A stretch of DNA of 64,000 nucleotides, from positions 62,001 through 126,000 of the forward strand of contig NZ_JACIJF010000008.1 in the NCBI RefSeq assembly GCF_014199255.1, written 5' to 3'. The DNA comes from Sphingomonas xinjiangensis. GTDB lineage: Bacteria; Pseudomonadota; Alphaproteobacteria; Sphingomonadales; Sphingomonadaceae. Shown piece by piece: positions 41,065 to 51,810 of the stretch (position 1 is the first letter of the stretch; each line of letters opens with the position of its first letter). The notes below the pieces were generated by a model. That model saw only the letters and a list, made by a program, of their open reading frames with translations. It was not told the origin of the DNA and made no database searches. Made by a program: the position numbers and the translations under genes.

Positions 41065-43128
41065 TTAGCCCTCCACCCCCAGCTGCCAGAGGATGAAGGC
41101 GATTTCGTCGGCATATTCCTTCAGGCTTTCCCAGCGGCCCGACTTGCCGCCATGACCGGCACCCATGTTGGTCTTGAGCAGCAGGATGTTATCGTCGGTC
41201 TTGGTCGCACGAAGGCGGGCGGCCCATTTTGCGGGCTCCCAATACGTCACGCGCGGATCGTTGAGGCCGCCGGAAATGAATATCGGCGGATAGGCCTGCG
41301 GCTTCACATTGTCATATGGGCTGTAGGAGCGGATCAGCTCGAACGCTTTCGGATCCTCCACCGGGTTACCCCATTCGGGCCATTCGCCCGGGGTGAGCGG
41401 CAGGCTCTCGTCAAGCATGGTGTTGAGCACGTCGACAAACGGCACGTCGGCGATCACCGCGCCCCACAATTCGGGGTCGGCATTGACCACCGCGCCCATC
41501 AACTCGCCGCCGGCAGAGCGACCGGCAATGGCGATCTGACCCGGGGCCGTGAAGCCGAGTTCGATCAGCCCCTTTGCCACGTCGACAAAGTCGTTGAAGG
41601 TGTTGGTGCGCTTTTCCAGCTTGCCGTCATGATACCATTGCTGGCCCAGATCGTCGCCGCCGCGGATATGGGCGATGGCGAAAGCAATGCCGCGGTCGAG
41701 GAACGACATGCGGCTGGTGGAAAAGCCCGGCGCCACGGCATGGCCATAGGCGCCGTAGGAGTAGAGATAGAGCTTGCCCGTGCCGTCACGCGGGAAATCG
41801 GCGGGATAGACGACCGAGACCGGAACCTGCGTCCCGTCGCGCGCCGCGATGTGGAGGCGTTCGGTGCGGTACTTCGATGCGTCGTAGCCCGACGGGATCT
41901 CCTGAACCTTCAGCGTTTCGAGTTCGCCGGTAGCGACGTCATAGTCCTGCACCGTGCCGGGCGTGACCATCGACTCATAACCCAGACGCAGCTTTTCCAC
42001 GCCATATTCGGGATTGTCGCCCAGGCCCGCGACATAGCTCGCCTCCGGGAAGTTCAGGCGCGTCGGGGCAATGCTGGCGTCGTAATGATGGAGTTCGACT
42101 TGATCGAGGCCATCCTCACGCCCTTCCACAATGAAGAAGTCGGCGAAGCAGGTGACGCCGGTCATGTAAAAGTGCGGCGACGGCGCGATCCGCTCGGTCC
42201 ATTCGCCGGGATTGTCCATCGACGCGGTGACCAGGCGGAACTGCGGATCAGTGTCGTTGGTGTGGATGAACAGCGTGCCGTCATGCTCGTCGACGTCATA
42301 TTCGCGTCCGGGCTTGCGCGGGGCGATGAGGATCGGCGTGGCGGCGGGATTGTCGGCGGGGAGCAGGTAGATCTCGCTGGTGACATGATCGCCCGTGGCG
42401 ATGGTCAGCCATTTGCGCGAGCTGACTTCGCCGACGGCCACGCGATACCCTTCATCGGCCTCGCGGAAGAGTTCGACGTCCTGCTCGATCGGCTCGCCCA
42501 GCTTGTGCCAGTGGGCATTGTCGGTGCGCCAGTTTTCGTTGGCAAGGCCGTAGAGGAAGCCCGCGGAGTCAGCGGTCCACACGATCTCCGAAAGCATGCC
42601 GGGGATGGTGTCGGGAAGAAGATCGCCGGTGCCGAGGTCCTTGACGCGCACTTCGAACCGCTCGGAGCCATTGTCATCGATCGCATAAGCCAAGTAGCGG
42701 CCATCGGGGCTGACGCTGAGCGCGCCTAGGCGAAAATATTCCTTGCCTTCCGCCAGCGCGGGCTCGTCCAGGATCAGTTGGTCGTCGCCGCCCGCAACCG
42801 GCTTGCGCCACCAGCGCGGATATTCGCCGCCGGTCTCAAAATCGGTCCAATAGATCCAGTCGCCGTCCCTTTGCGGCACGGTGGATTCGTCTTCCTTGAT
42901 GCGGGCACGCATCTCTTGGAACAACCGCTCGCTGAGCGGCTTGAGCGGCGCCATCACCGCATCGAAATACTGGTTCTCTTCCTCCAGATAGGCCAGCACG
43001 TCCTTGTCGGTAACGTCGGGGTAGTTCGGGTCCTTGAGCCAGGCCCAGGGATCCTCATGCGTGACGCCGTGACGCGTGAAGCTGTGGGGGCGAGTCTGGG
43101 CGACGGGCGGCTTGGGAAAGTCGTTCAT
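41065..43128 (-). CDS. ptrB: Oligopeptidase B (S9 prolyl-oligopeptidase family)
   Basis: This 687-residue serine peptidase has an N-terminal beta-propeller (DPWAWLKDPNYPD, residues 26-38, and the sugar-free cytosolic entry) and a C-terminal hydrolase domain. The nucleophile is in IAGRSAGGELMGAV (GRSAGG, about residue 535), the acidic partner in ISGGLNDPRVTYWEPAKWA and the histidine in NMGAGHGGKSGRWE. It cleaves short peptides after basic residues. No signal peptide, so cytoplasmic. Single gene, converging with the small zinc-ribbon gene and divergent from the S1 protease gene. Confidence 0.93.
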   Translation of the reverse strand: MNDFPKPPVAQTRPHSFTRHGVTHEDPWAWLKDPNYPDVTDKDVLAYLEEENQYFDAVMAPLKPLSERLFQEMRARIKEDESTVPQRDGDWIYWTDFETGGEYPRWWRKPVAGGDDQLILDEPALAEGKEYFRLGALSVSPDGRYLAYAIDDNGSERFEVRVKDLGTGDLLPDTIPGMLSEIVWTADSAGFLYGLANENWRTDNAHWHKLGEPIEQDVELFREADEGYRVAVGEVSSRKWLTIATGDHVTSEIYLLPADNPAATPILIAPRKPGREYDVDEHDGTLFIHTNDTDPQFRLVTASMDNPGEWTERIAPSPHFYMTGVTCFADFFIVEGREDGLDQVELHHYDASIAPTRLNFPEASYVAGLGDNPEYGVEKLRLGYESMVTPGTVQDYDVATGELETLKVQEIPSGYDASKYRTERLHIAARDGTQVPVSVVYPADFPRDGTGKLYLYSYGAYGHAVAPGFSTSRMSFLDRGIAFAIAHIRGGDDLGQQWYHDGKLEKRTNTFNDFVDVAKGLIELGFTAPGQIAIAGRSAGGELMGAVVNADPELWGAVIADVPFVDVLNTMLDESLPLTPGEWPEWGNPVEDPKAFELIRSYSPYDNVKPQAYPPIFISGGLNDPRVTYWEPAKWAARLRATKTDDNILLLKTNMGAGHGGKSGRWESLKEYADEIAFILWQLGVEG

Positions 43129-43215
43129 GCAAGCGGCCTTACTTCAGCAAGAGGGCTGCTGTCGAACGCTGGCGCAGGGGCAGGCGGCGCCTTACATCGT
43201 GGGCATGGGTGTGCA

Positions 43216-44454
43216 TTGCTGAAGCGTGTGGCGGCGGCGCTTGCCGCGTTCTTGATGGTGAGTGCCGGAGCGGCGGCCGCGCAGGTGCAGACGCGCGCGC
43301 AAGCACTGGCGCAGGATGCCGGCGAATATGCCCGCTTGTACGGCGTGGCGCAGGACGAGGCGTTGCGGCGGCTGCATGCGCAGGCCGACAGCATCCCGGT
43401 CACCGACGCGATCGCGGACCAGTATCGCGCCCGACTGGCCGGCATATCGATCCAGCACCGGCCCGATTACCGCATCATCGTATATCTGACCGGCAGCGAG
43501 GCGGTTCCCGAGCGGCGCATCCGTGCGGGCGGCATGACCGTGCCGGTCACCTTCCGTACCGGCGCCAAGGCGAGCCGCGAACGCGTGGTGTGGGCGATCA
43601 CCTATCACCAGGCGGCGATCCGCGCCGCTTTGCCCTCCCCGCCCTCGATGGGGCTCGATCCGCGCACCGGCGAGCTGGTGGTGATCGCGGGCAACGTGGT
43701 TACCGCGCAGGAGGGGGGCGCAGGCGCACTCGACGCCAAATTGTCGGCGCTGACCGGCGTACCGGTGCAGGTGCGGGTGATGGACCGTATCGACCGCAAT
43801 CTGGGGCTGCATGGCGGATCACGCGTGGACGGGATCGATCCGGCGAACGGCAAGCGCTATCGCTGCACCACCGGCTTCCCCGTCCGCGACGCGACCCGCA
43901 GCGGCATCACCACCGCGGCGCACTGCCTGGACGACATGACCTATTATGCCCCGGACCGAAGCACGCTGCCGCTCAGCTTTGTCGGGCAATGGGGCTGGGG
44001 CTATCACGACGTGCAGATCTTTGCCGGCGCGGCGCCCGAGCGGCCGCTGATTTATTCTGACACCGCCCGCACCGTGGAGCGGCCGGTGGAGCGCCAGGTG
44101 AGCCGGCCGAGCACGCGCGCCGGGGATTTTATCTGCCATCGTGGCGAGAGCAGCGGGTATAGTTGCGCCGAAGTCGAGCTGGTCGATTTCGCGCCCGCGG
44201 GCGACCTGTGCGGAGGCGCATGCCTGCCGACCTGGGTGGCGGTGGCGGGGCCTACCTGCAAGGGGGGCGACAGCGGCGGGCCTGTGTTCAGCGGCACGAC
44301 CGCTTATGGGATCGTCAAGGGCGCGAGCTACCGCAAGGACGGCTCCTGCGCGTTCTACTTCTACATGTCCCTGGATTATTTGCCCGCAGGCTGGTCGCTG
44401 GTTACCGAGCCCGCCCTTGTCCCGCCAAGGCCCAATCTGCCACATACGCGCTGA
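43216..44454 (+). CDS. Secreted trypsin-like (S1) serine protease with long N-terminal region
   Basis: This 412-residue protein starts at a TTG (43216), or at a GTG four codons in (43228); no ATG in frame fits. A signal peptide follows (RVAAALAAFLMVSAGAAAA). Residues 25-190 are a pro-region or N-terminal domain without known motif, and the C-terminal part has S1 motifs: histidine in ITTAAHCLDD, and CKGGDSGGPVF around the active serine. It resembles streptogrisin-like alpha-lytic proteases, but the aspartate is less certain. Divergent from ptrB; upstream of the aminopeptidase P gene. Confidence 0.72.
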   Translation: MLKRVAAALAAFLMVSAGAAAAQVQTRAQALAQDAGEYARLYGVAQDEALRRLHAQADSIPVTDAIADQYRARLAGISIQHRPDYRIIVYLTGSEAVPERRIRAGGMTVPVTFRTGAKASRERVVWAITYHQAAIRAALPSPPSMGLDPRTGELVVIAGNVVTAQEGGAGALDAKLSALTGVPVQVRVMDRIDRNLGLHGGSRVDGIDPANGKRYRCTTGFPVRDATRSGITTAAHCLDDMTYYAPDRSTLPLSFVGQWGWGYHDVQIFAGAAPERPLIYSDTARTVERPVERQVSRPSTRAGDFICHRGESSGYSCAEVELVDFAPAGDLCGGACLPTWVAVAGPTCKGGDSGGPVFSGTTAYGIVKGASYRKDGSCAFYFYMSLDYLPAGWSLVTEPALVPPRPNLPHTR

Positions 44455-44495
44455 GCCGGGGTGCCGGCACCAGTCTGACTTGTGGAACCTGCCTG

Positions 44496-46292
44496 ATGTC
44501 CAGCTATGCCGACCGCCTCCGCGCCCTTCGCGACCAGCTTGCGCAGGATGGTCTCGACGGATTCGTGGTACCGCTCACCGACGAGCATATGTCCGAATAT
44601 GTCGGCGAATACGCCCAGCGTCTCGCTTGGCTGACGGGGTTCCAAGGATCGGCGGGCAGCGCGGTGGTGCTGGCGGAGAAGGCGGCGATCTTCACCGATG
44701 GGCGCTACACGATCCAGGTGCGCCAGCAGGTCTCGGCGAGCGAATGGGAGTATGTCGGCGTGCCGGCGACCAGCATCGCCGCCTGGTTGGAGGCGCATGC
44801 GCCACAGGGCGGGCGGATCGGCTATGATCCCTGGCTGCACACCCGCGCCTGGGTCGAGGAAGTGCGCAAGGCATTGGCCGAGCGCGGCGCCGAGCTGGTC
44901 GCGGTGCAGCGCAATCCAATCGACAGCGTCTGGGGCGACCGTCCCTTGCCGTCCGACGCCCTGCTTTCGGTGCAGGACGATGAGGCGGCGGGCAAATCGT
45001 CGGCGGCCAAGCGTGCCGAGATCGCCGAGTGGCTGGGGGAGCGCCGCGCGGACGCGGTGGTACTGTCCGCGCTGGACTCGATCGCCTGGGCGTTCAACAT
45101 CCGCGGCGGCGACGTGTCGCATACTCCCGTCGCGCTCGCCTACGCCATCGTTCATGCCGACGGCACCGGCGACCTGTTCGTCGAGGCCAACAAGGTTCCC
45201 GACGCGGTGCGCCAGCATCTGGGCAACGCGATCCGCATCCAGGACCGTGCGGCGTTTGCGCCGGCGCTGGGGGCGCTGAGCGGCAAGCGCGTGGCAACCG
45301 ACCCCGAGCGGGCAGTGTCGGCGATCTTCGACGCGCTCGACGCGGGCGGCGCCAAGATACTGAGCGTGCGCGATCCGGTGGTGCTGGCAAAGGCGATCAA
45401 GAACCCCGCCGAAATCGCGGGCCACCAGGCGGCACAGGCGCGCGACGGCGCCGCGATGGTGCGATTCCTCCGGTGGTTCGAAGAGACCGCGCCGGGCGGC
45501 GAACTGACCGAGCTGTCCGCCGCGGCGAAGCTCCAGGCGTTTCGCGAAGAGACCGGGCTGCTCAAGGACCTGAGCTTCGAAACGATCTCCGCGACAGGGC
45601 CGAACGGCGCGCTGCCGCACTACAAGGTCACCGAAGAGTCGAACCTGAAGATCGAGCCGGGGCAACTCTATCTGATCGATTCGGGCGGGCAATATGCCGA
45701 CGGCACCACCGACATCACTCGGGTCATGCCGGTGGGCGAGCCGACCGCAGAGATGCGCGACCGCTTCACCCGTGTGCTGAAGGGCCATATCGCCATCGAC
45801 ACCGCGATATTCCCCGACGGAACGGTCGGCGCGCAGCTCGACAGCTTCGCCCGGCGGCCACTGTGGGAAGTGGGCCTCGATTTCGGCCACGGCGTCGGCC
45901 ATGGCGTCGGCGCCTATCTGTCGGTGCATGAAGGACCGCAGCGGATCGCCCAGCCCAATTACCCCGGCGGCCAGAGCCTGGAGCCGCTGCGCGCAGGCAT
46001 GATGCTGTCCAACGAGCCGGGCTATTACAAGGCAGGCGAATTCGGCATCCGCATCGAAAACCTGGTGCTGATCGTCGATCGCGAGATTCCGGGCGCCGAG
46101 CAGCGCATGCTCGGCTTCGAGACGCTGACCTTCGTGCCGATCGAACGGACGCTGATCGAGCCGGCATTGCTGGCCCCCGGGGAGCTGGCATGGCTCGATG
46201 CCTATCATGCGCGCGTGCTGACGCTGATCGGGCCGCTGCTTGAGGGGGGTGCGCGCGAGTGGCTCGAAAAGAAGTGCGCGCCGATCCACTGA
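44496..46292 (+). CDS. Aminopeptidase P family protein (Xaa-Pro aminopeptidase)
   Basis: This 598-residue enzyme has two N-terminal creatinase-like domains and a C-terminal pita-bread metallopeptidase. The metal ligands are in LIDSGGQYADGTTDITRVM (DxxxxxxxxxxD), GHGVGHGVGAYLSVHEG, and SNEPGYYKAGEFGIRIENL. It removes N-terminal residues before proline. No signal peptide, so cytoplasmic. I chose the ATG at 44496; the open frame extends upstream into the protease gene. Confidence 0.92.
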   Translation: MSSYADRLRALRDQLAQDGLDGFVVPLTDEHMSEYVGEYAQRLAWLTGFQGSAGSAVVLAEKAAIFTDGRYTIQVRQQVSASEWEYVGVPATSIAAWLEAHAPQGGRIGYDPWLHTRAWVEEVRKALAERGAELVAVQRNPIDSVWGDRPLPSDALLSVQDDEAAGKSSAAKRAEIAEWLGERRADAVVLSALDSIAWAFNIRGGDVSHTPVALAYAIVHADGTGDLFVEANKVPDAVRQHLGNAIRIQDRAAFAPALGALSGKRVATDPERAVSAIFDALDAGGAKILSVRDPVVLAKAIKNPAEIAGHQAAQARDGAAMVRFLRWFEETAPGGELTELSAAAKLQAFREETGLLKDLSFETISATGPNGALPHYKVTEESNLKIEPGQLYLIDSGGQYADGTTDITRVMPVGEPTAEMRDRFTRVLKGHIAIDTAIFPDGTVGAQLDSFARRPLWEVGLDFGHGVGHGVGAYLSVHEGPQRIAQPNYPGGQSLEPLRAGMMLSNEPGYYKAGEFGIRIENLVLIVDREIPGAEQRMLGFETLTFVPIERTLIEPALLAPGELAWLDAYHARVLTLIGPLLEGGAREWLEKKCAPIH

Positions 46293-46355
46293 CGGCGGCA
46301 GCGTCGGGAGGTTGATACCGGAAAACGGATCTGGTTTGCGGCTAAGGTTTGGAGG

Positions 46356-46493
46356 TCAGCCGGCGCCAGTGTCCGGGTTCGGCAGGCGCTGCGGTTCCGC
46401 TTCGCTCATCTGCTCGCGCGCCTGCGCTTTGCGCTTGCGCAGATTCTGGCGCAGCGCGGCGGCTAGGCGGGCCTTCTTTTCGGTGTCGGTCAT
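46356..46493 (-). CDS. Small basic conserved-looking protein, 45 aa
   Basis: ATG at 46493, TGA or similar stop at 46356. The peptide is helical and basic (TDTEKKARLAAALRQNLRKR, then KAQAREQMSEAEPQRL). Such 45-residue proteins are frequent in sphingomonads. No clear ribosome binding site, and the function is unknown. It is convergent with the aminopeptidase P gene. Confidence 0.55.
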   Translation of the reverse strand: MTDTEKKARLAAALRQNLRKRKAQAREQMSEAEPQRLPNPDTGAG

Positions 46494-46585
46494 GGTTTCA
46501 GCGATAAACCGTAAAACTTCCGATTGACAATCAGGCGCGCCCAAGCACATAGGCGCCCTCCACCCGGCCAGTCAGGCCGGCGAGT

Positions 46586-46660
<75 letters not shown>

Positions 46661-46828
46661 TTTTCCCCTTCAGGTCGAAATGGTAACGATCCACCCGATC
46701 GGGCGGATCAGCGTTATCAGCGCGTAGGCACGGCCATGCCGAACCGCTCCCACGCATCGCTCAGATGGCGGCTGCATCACCCTGTCGAGCTCCAGATCGT
46801 CAGGAGTTCGCTCCCCTTTTCCTCCGCA

Positions 46829-47455
46829 TCATAGCGGTGCCCCGTCCTTGTCCAGCACCTCCATCCGATAGGCGCAGCCATACAGGGTCTTGCCCGGGTG
46901 GGTCGCCGCGTTGGTGATGGTGCGCGCAACCATCATGTGGCTGCCAAACGATTCCCCCTCACCCGCCGCTTCGGTTTCTTCCTTCAGGATGCGTTCGCCG
47001 CCAAACTTGCGGAACTTGAACTCCGCCTCGATCTGGGCGCGGGTCGCCTTGCCCGAGGCGACGAGCTCGGCGATCATCGGCTCAATGTCGAAGTCGTTGG
47101 TGATCTGCTCGGGACCGGCGAGCACCGCCGGATCGGGCACATCCAGGATCGCCAGGATCGAGTCACCGGAAAAGGCCACGCGCTGCGTGCGATGACCCGC
47201 GACCGTGATCGGCGCCGGCAGCTGATATTCGAGCAGGAACCCGTCACCCGATCCGACCTGCTTCCAGCCGCGCTTTCGGGCGATGCCGTCCTTGCCGCCC
47301 AACGACATCGCGAAGCCGGTATAGCTGGGCACGTTCAGGCGGCAGTTGATCGCGTCGACTTCGGAAACCTGCGCGGGATCGGCTTCGGGAGGATCGCTCT
47401 CCTGAAGTGGCAAGGCCAGGAAAAGGGCGAAGAGCGTCAGTGCTGGCAACGGCAT
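46829..47455 (-). CDS. Secreted hypothetical protein, 208 aa
   Basis: The protein has a signal-like N-terminus ([20 protein letters not shown]), then an acidic region and a soluble part ([55 protein letters not shown]). I do not recognise a family. The stop lies 171 bp downstream of the tRNA gene, and the start is divergent from the formaldehyde dehydrogenase gene. Confidence 0.6.
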   Translation of the reverse strand: MPLPALTLFALFLALPLQESDPPEADPAQVSEVDAINCRLNVPSYTGFAMSLGGKDGIARKRGWKQVGSGDGFLLEYQLPAPITVAGHRTQRVAFSGDSILAILDVPDPAVLAGPEQITNDFDIEPMIAELVASGKATRAQIEAEFKFRKFGGERILKEETEAAGEGESFGSHMMVARTITNAATHPGKTLYGCAYRMEVLDKDGAPL

Positions 47456-47607
47456 GGCGACACGCTAGCCGGGCCGGCCGGCGATTGGAAAGCAGTTCCG
47501 TTCGATGCCATCGCGGCAGGGTCCAGGGGGAGGCGCAGGCTTGCGCCTTGCATGCCGCCGCGCCTTGCCCGATTAGCCAAACATTCCCGGAACTAAGGAC
47601 CGTTTGC

Positions 47608-48720
47608 ATGAAGACCCGCGCCGCTGTCGCGTTCGAAGCGAAGAAGCCCCTGGAGATCGTTGAGCTGGACCTGGAAGGCCCCAAGGCCGGCGAAGTGCTG
47701 GTCGAGATCATGGCGACCGGCATCTGCCACACCGACGCCTACACGCTCGACGGCTTCGATTCGGAAGGGCTGTTCCCCAGCGTGCTCGGGCATGAAGGCG
47801 CCGGCATCGTCCGCGAAGTCGGCGCGGGCGTCAACAGTGTCACGCCTGGCGATCACGTCATCCCGCTCTACACCCCCGAATGCCGCCAGTGTAAGTCGTG
47901 CCTGAGCGGCAAGACCAATCTGTGCACCGCGATCCGGGCCACCCAGGGCAAGGGGCTGATGCCCGATGGCACCACGCGCTTCAGCTACAAGGGCCAGCCG
48001 ATCTATCACTATATGGGCTGCTCGACCTTCTCGAACTTCACCGTGCTGCCCGAGATCGCGGTGGCCAAGATCCGCCAGGACGCGCCGTTCAAGACCAGCT
48101 GCTATATTGGCTGCGGCGTCACCACGGGCGTCGGCGCAGTGGTGAACACCGCCAAGGTGCAGGTGGGCGACAACACCGTCGTGTTCGGGCTGGGCGGCAT
48201 CGGGCTCAACGTGCTCCAGGGCGCCAGACTTGCCGGCGCGAGCAAGATCATCGGCGTCGACATCAACCCCGACCGCGAGGAATGGGGCCGCCGCTTCGGC
48301 ATGACCGACTTCATCAACGGCAAGGGCAAGTCGCGCGAGGATGTCATCGCCGAGATCCTGGCGCTGACCGATGGCGGCGCGGACTTCACCTTTGACTGCA
48401 CCGGCAACACTGAGGTGATGCGCACCGCGCTGGAGGCCTGCCATCGTGGCTGGGGCACCAGCATCATCATCGGCGTGGCGGAAGCGGGCAAGGAGATCGC
48501 CACGCGCCCCTTCCAGTTGGTCACCGGGCGCAACTGGCGCGGCACGGCATTCGGCGGGGCAAAGGGCCGCACCGACGTTCCCAAGATCGTCGACTGGTAC
48601 ATGAACGGCAAGATCGAGATCGACCCGATGATCACGCACGTGTTGAGCCTGGAAGAGATCAACAAGGGCTTCGACCTGATGCACGCCGGCGAAAGCATCC
48701 GCAGCGTGGTGGTGTACTGA
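47608..48720 (+). CDS. frmA: S-(hydroxymethyl)glutathione dehydrogenase (class III alcohol dehydrogenase)
   Basis: This 370-residue zinc enzyme has the class III signature: [14 protein letters not shown] (catalytic zinc Cys), [14 protein letters not shown], structural zinc cysteines in [34 protein letters not shown] (zinc Cys), and NAD-binding [19 protein letters not shown]. It oxidises S-hydroxymethylglutathione, the adduct of formaldehyde and GSH. It is followed after 47 nt by the S-formylglutathione hydrolase gene, so both are a detoxification operon. The ATG was chosen at 47608; an open frame upstream is antisense to the hypothetical gene. Confidence 0.96.
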   Translation: MKTRAAVAFEAKKPLEIVELDLEGPKAGEVLVEIMATGICHTDAYTLDGFDSEGLFPSVLGHEGAGIVREVGAGVNSVTPGDHVIPLYTPECRQCKSCLSGKTNLCTAIRATQGKGLMPDGTTRFSYKGQPIYHYMGCSTFSNFTVLPEIAVAKIRQDAPFKTSCYIGCGVTTGVGAVVNTAKVQVGDNTVVFGLGGIGLNVLQGARLAGASKIIGVDINPDREEWGRRFGMTDFINGKGKSREDVIAEILALTDGGADFTFDCTGNTEVMRTALEACHRGWGTSIIIGVAEAGKEIATRPFQLVTGRNWRGTAFGGAKGRTDVPKIVDWYMNGKIEIDPMITHVLSLEEINKGFDLMHAGESIRSVVVY

Positions 48721-48767
48721 CATTCGCTTCTACCTGCCGGGAAGAGGATCGAAGAGGAGCGATGGCG

Positions 48768-49601
48768 ATGGAAACACTCAGCACCAATCAGGCCCATGGC
48801 GGCGTGCAGGGCGTGTATCGGCATGAAAGCCGCGCCACCGGCACGCCCATGACCTTTTCGGTCTATGTGCCGCCGCATGCCGAAGGTGCCAGGCTGCCGG
48901 TGCTGTGGTATCTGTCGGGTCTCACCTGCACCCACGCTAACGTCACCGACAAGGGCGAGTATCGCCGGGCGTGCGCCGAGCACGGGGTGATCTTCGTAGC
49001 GCCGGGCACCTCGCCGCGGGGCGAAGGCGTTGCCGATGACGACGCCTATGACTTCGGCCAGGGTGCCGGCTTCTATGTCGACGCGACCCAAGCGCCCTGG
49101 GCGGCGCACTTCGCGATGCGGTCCTATATCGAGGAGGAACTATCAGCGCTGGTCGCCGCGGAATTCCCGGCCGACATGGATCGGCAAGGCATCACCGGCC
49201 ATTCGATGGGCGGGCATGGCGCGCTCACCATCGCCCTGCGTAATCCGGCGCGCTTCCGCAGCGTGTCGGCGTTCGCGCCGATCGTCGCGCCGGCGCTGGT
49301 GCCGTGGGGCGAGAAGGCGCTGGGCGGTTATCTCGGCCAGGATCGCGCCGCCTGGGCGCGATATGACGCCTGCGCGCTGATCGGAAGCGGGGCACGCGTG
49401 GACGAATTGCTGGTCGATATCGGCGATGCCGACCAGTTCATGGCCGAGCAGCTGCGGCCCGAGTTGCTCGAAGCGGCCTGCGCAGCGGCCGGAATCCCGC
49501 TGACGCTGCGGCGCCAGCCAGGCTATGACCATAGTTATTACTTCATCTCGACCTTCATGACCGATCATGTCGCCTGGCACGCGGAGCGGCTGAAGGCATG
49601 A
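48768..49601 (+). CDS. fghA: S-formylglutathione hydrolase
   Basis: This 277-residue esterase hydrolyses S-formylglutathione to formate and GSH. The nucleophile is in [16 protein letters not shown], the acid is near DIGDADQFM and the histidine is in [31 protein letters not shown] is the family's N-terminal block. An earlier ATG at 48762 is too close to the AGGAG (spacing 2), so the second ATG at 48768 is preferred. It overlaps the flavoprotein gene start by 4 nt (ATGA). Confidence 0.95.
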   Translation: METLSTNQAHGGVQGVYRHESRATGTPMTFSVYVPPHAEGARLPVLWYLSGLTCTHANVTDKGEYRRACAEHGVIFVAPGTSPRGEGVADDDAYDFGQGAGFYVDATQAPWAAHFAMRSYIEEELSALVAAEFPADMDRQGITGHSMGGHGALTIALRNPARFRSVSAFAPIVAPALVPWGEKALGGYLGQDRAAWARYDACALIGSGARVDELLVDIGDADQFMAEQLRPELLEAACAAAGIPLTLRRQPGYDHSYYFISTFMTDHVAWHAERLKA

Positions 49602-50818
49602 CGCACTATGACGTGCTGATCGTCGGCGCCGGCCATGGCGGCGCGCAGGCGGCGATCGCGCTACGGCAGAACGGCTTCACTGGCACGCTGGCGCTGATCG
49701 GCGAGGAACCGGAACTGCCCTATGAACGGCCGCCGCTCTCCAAGGAGTATCTAGCCGGCGACAAGCCGTGGGAGCGGCTGCTGATCCGCCAGCCAGCGTT
49801 CTGGGAAGAGCGGAACGTCATCATGCTGCTCGGGCAGAAGGTAGTGACGGTAGATCCCGGCGGGCACCGCGTCGCCACCGCTGCGGGGGAAGCGATAAAC
49901 TATGGCAGCCTGATCTGGGCGACGGGCGGGCATGCCCGGCGGTTAAGCTGCGCGGGTGGCGATCTGGCCGGCGTGCATACCGTGCGTAACCGGGCCGATG
50001 TCGACCGCTTGCTCGGCGAACTGCCCCACGTGACGCGCGTGGTGGTGATTGGCGGCGGCTATATCGGCCTGGAAGCGGCGGCGGCGCTGAGCAAGCTGGA
50101 CCAACAGGTGACGTTGGTGGAGGCGCAGGATCGCGTGCTCGCCCGTGTCGCCGGCGAACCGCTGTCGCGCTTTTTCGAGGACGAGCACCGCGCGCATGGC
50201 GTCGACCTCCGCCTCGACGCGCAAGTCGACTGCATCGAAGGTGCCAACCGTGTGACCGGGGTCCGCTTGTCCGACGGCAGCGTCGTGCCCGCCGGCATGG
50301 CGATCGTCGGGATCGGCATCATCCCGGCGGTCGAACCGCTGCTCGCTGCGGGCGCGCAGGGCGGCAACGGCGTGCTGGTCGACGCGCAATGCCGCACGTC
50401 GCTACCGGACATCTTCGCGGTCGGCGATTGCGCGCTGCACGCCAATCGGTACGCCGAGGGCGCGTGCACCCGGCTCGAGTCGGTGCAGAACGCCAATGAC
50501 CAGGCAAGCGTCGCCGCCAAGGCGATCCTTGGCCTGGACGCGGATTACGACGCCGTGCCGTGGTTCTGGTCGAACCAATATGACCTGAAGCTCCAGACGG
50601 TCGGCCTGTCGGCGGGCCATGACGCGGCGATCATGCGCGGTGATCCGGCAGCGCGCAGCTTTTCGGTCGTGTATCTGCGCGAAGGCCGAGTGATCGCGCT
50701 CGACTGCGTCAACGCGGTCAAGGACTATGTTCAGGGCCGCAAGCTGGTGGTCGAAGGTATCGCCGCCGATCCCACCGCGCTTGCTGACGCGAGCCGACCG
50801 CTCAAGGACCTCGCTTAA
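49598..50818 (+). CDS. Ferredoxin reductase-like NAD(P)H/FAD oxidoreductase
   Basis: This 406-residue protein has two dinucleotide-binding folds: [18 protein letters not shown] for FAD at the N-terminus and [20 protein letters not shown] for NAD(P)H at about residue 150. It also has the C-terminal FAD signature in [15 protein letters not shown] and [17 protein letters not shown]. This is the putidaredoxin/rhodocoxin reductase type, which passes electrons to a ferredoxin of a P450 or oxygenase. No such partner is near. It overlaps fghA by 4 nt, so co-expression with the formaldehyde genes is likely. Confidence 0.88.
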   Translation: MTHYDVLIVGAGHGGAQAAIALRQNGFTGTLALIGEEPELPYERPPLSKEYLAGDKPWERLLIRQPAFWEERNVIMLLGQKVVTVDPGGHRVATAAGEAINYGSLIWATGGHARRLSCAGGDLAGVHTVRNRADVDRLLGELPHVTRVVVIGGGYIGLEAAAALSKLDQQVTLVEAQDRVLARVAGEPLSRFFEDEHRAHGVDLRLDAQVDCIEGANRVTGVRLSDGSVVPAGMAIVGIGIIPAVEPLLAAGAQGGNGVLVDAQCRTSLPDIFAVGDCALHANRYAEGACTRLESVQNANDQASVAAKAILGLDADYDAVPWFWSNQYDLKLQTVGLSAGHDAAIMRGDPAARSFSVVYLREGRVIALDCVNAVKDYVQGRKLVVEGIAADPTALADASRPLKDLA

Positions 50819-50866
50819 CCCCGGCGGACCTGATAGCCTCTACCCACGCTTCCCGAGTGGAGAGAC

Positions 50867-51751
50867 ATGCTGAAATTCCTGCCGCGCGCATTTGCCGCAT
50901 TGGCGCTGTCGGTGGCACCGACCGTCCATGCCCAGACCGTCACTGACTCCGACCCCGCCTTGTGGGTGGTGAAGGACGCGGACACTACCATCTATCTGTT
51001 CGGCACGGTGCATGTGCTGAAGCCGGGGCTGAGCTGGTTCGACGAAGCGGTGAAGGCTGCGTTCGACAAGAGCGACCAGCTGGTCGTCGAGATGGTCGAG
51101 CCAGACCAGGCGACCACCCAGCAACTGGTGCAACGAATTGCCGTCAACCCTGTTGGGCCGACGCTTACCGAGAAGCTGCCGGCAGACAAGCGCCAGGCCT
51201 ATGCCGCGGCGATGGCCGATCTCGGCATTCCCGCCGCGGCGCTCGACCGGTTCGATCCGTGGATGGCGGCGATCACGCTGAGCGTCGCGGGGCTTCCCAA
51301 GCTCGGCTATGATCCCAACAGCGGCGCCGACAAGGTGCTGACTGCCGCTGCCATCGCAGCGAACAAGCCGGTGCTGGGGTTGGAAACCATCGAGCAGCAG
51401 CTCGGCTATTTCGACACGATGCCTGAGCCGTTGCAGGTGAAGTTCCTGGTCTCGACCCTCGACGACTATAGCAAGACTGGCGAGATCCTCGGCGCGATGA
51501 TCAAGACCTGGTCGGCCGGTGATCCCGAGACGTTGGGCCGGACCATGAACGACGAACTGCGCGACACGCCAGAGGTCGCCCGAATCCTGCTCACCGAGCG
51601 CAATGTCCATTGGGCCGATTGGATCCAGAAGCGTATGGCTCAGCCCGGCACGGTGTTCCTGGCGGTGGGCGCGGGGCATCTGGCCGGCACCGACAGCGTT
51701 CAGGCGCAGCTCGCCAGGCGTAAGCTGATCGCCACGCGGATCAATTACTGA
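50867..51751 (+). CDS. TraB/GumN family protein
   Basis: This 294-residue protein has a signal peptide (MLKFLPRAFAALALSVAPTVHA, cleavage near AQT). The core has WVVKDADTTIYLFGTVHVL (conserved GTVHV), TEKLPADKRQAYAAAM and VGAGHLAGTDSVQAQLARR (GxGHL). The family is related to erythromycin esterases and Tiki metalloproteases, and the two motifs are the putative metal site. Function in bacteria is unclear. The ATG follows GTGGAGAGAC. Confidence 0.85.
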   Translation: MLKFLPRAFAALALSVAPTVHAQTVTDSDPALWVVKDADTTIYLFGTVHVLKPGLSWFDEAVKAAFDKSDQLVVEMVEPDQATTQQLVQRIAVNPVGPTLTEKLPADKRQAYAAAMADLGIPAAALDRFDPWMAAITLSVAGLPKLGYDPNSGADKVLTAAAIAANKPVLGLETIEQQLGYFDTMPEPLQVKFLVSTLDDYSKTGEILGAMIKTWSAGDPETLGRTMNDELRDTPEVARILLTERNVHWADWIQKRMAQPGTVFLAVGAGHLAGTDSVQAQLARRKLIATRINY

Positions 51752-51810
51752 TCCTGCGGACCCGGCGGCCATGACGGGCGTTCGGATCGTTCACTTGTCG
51801 GAGCATCAGC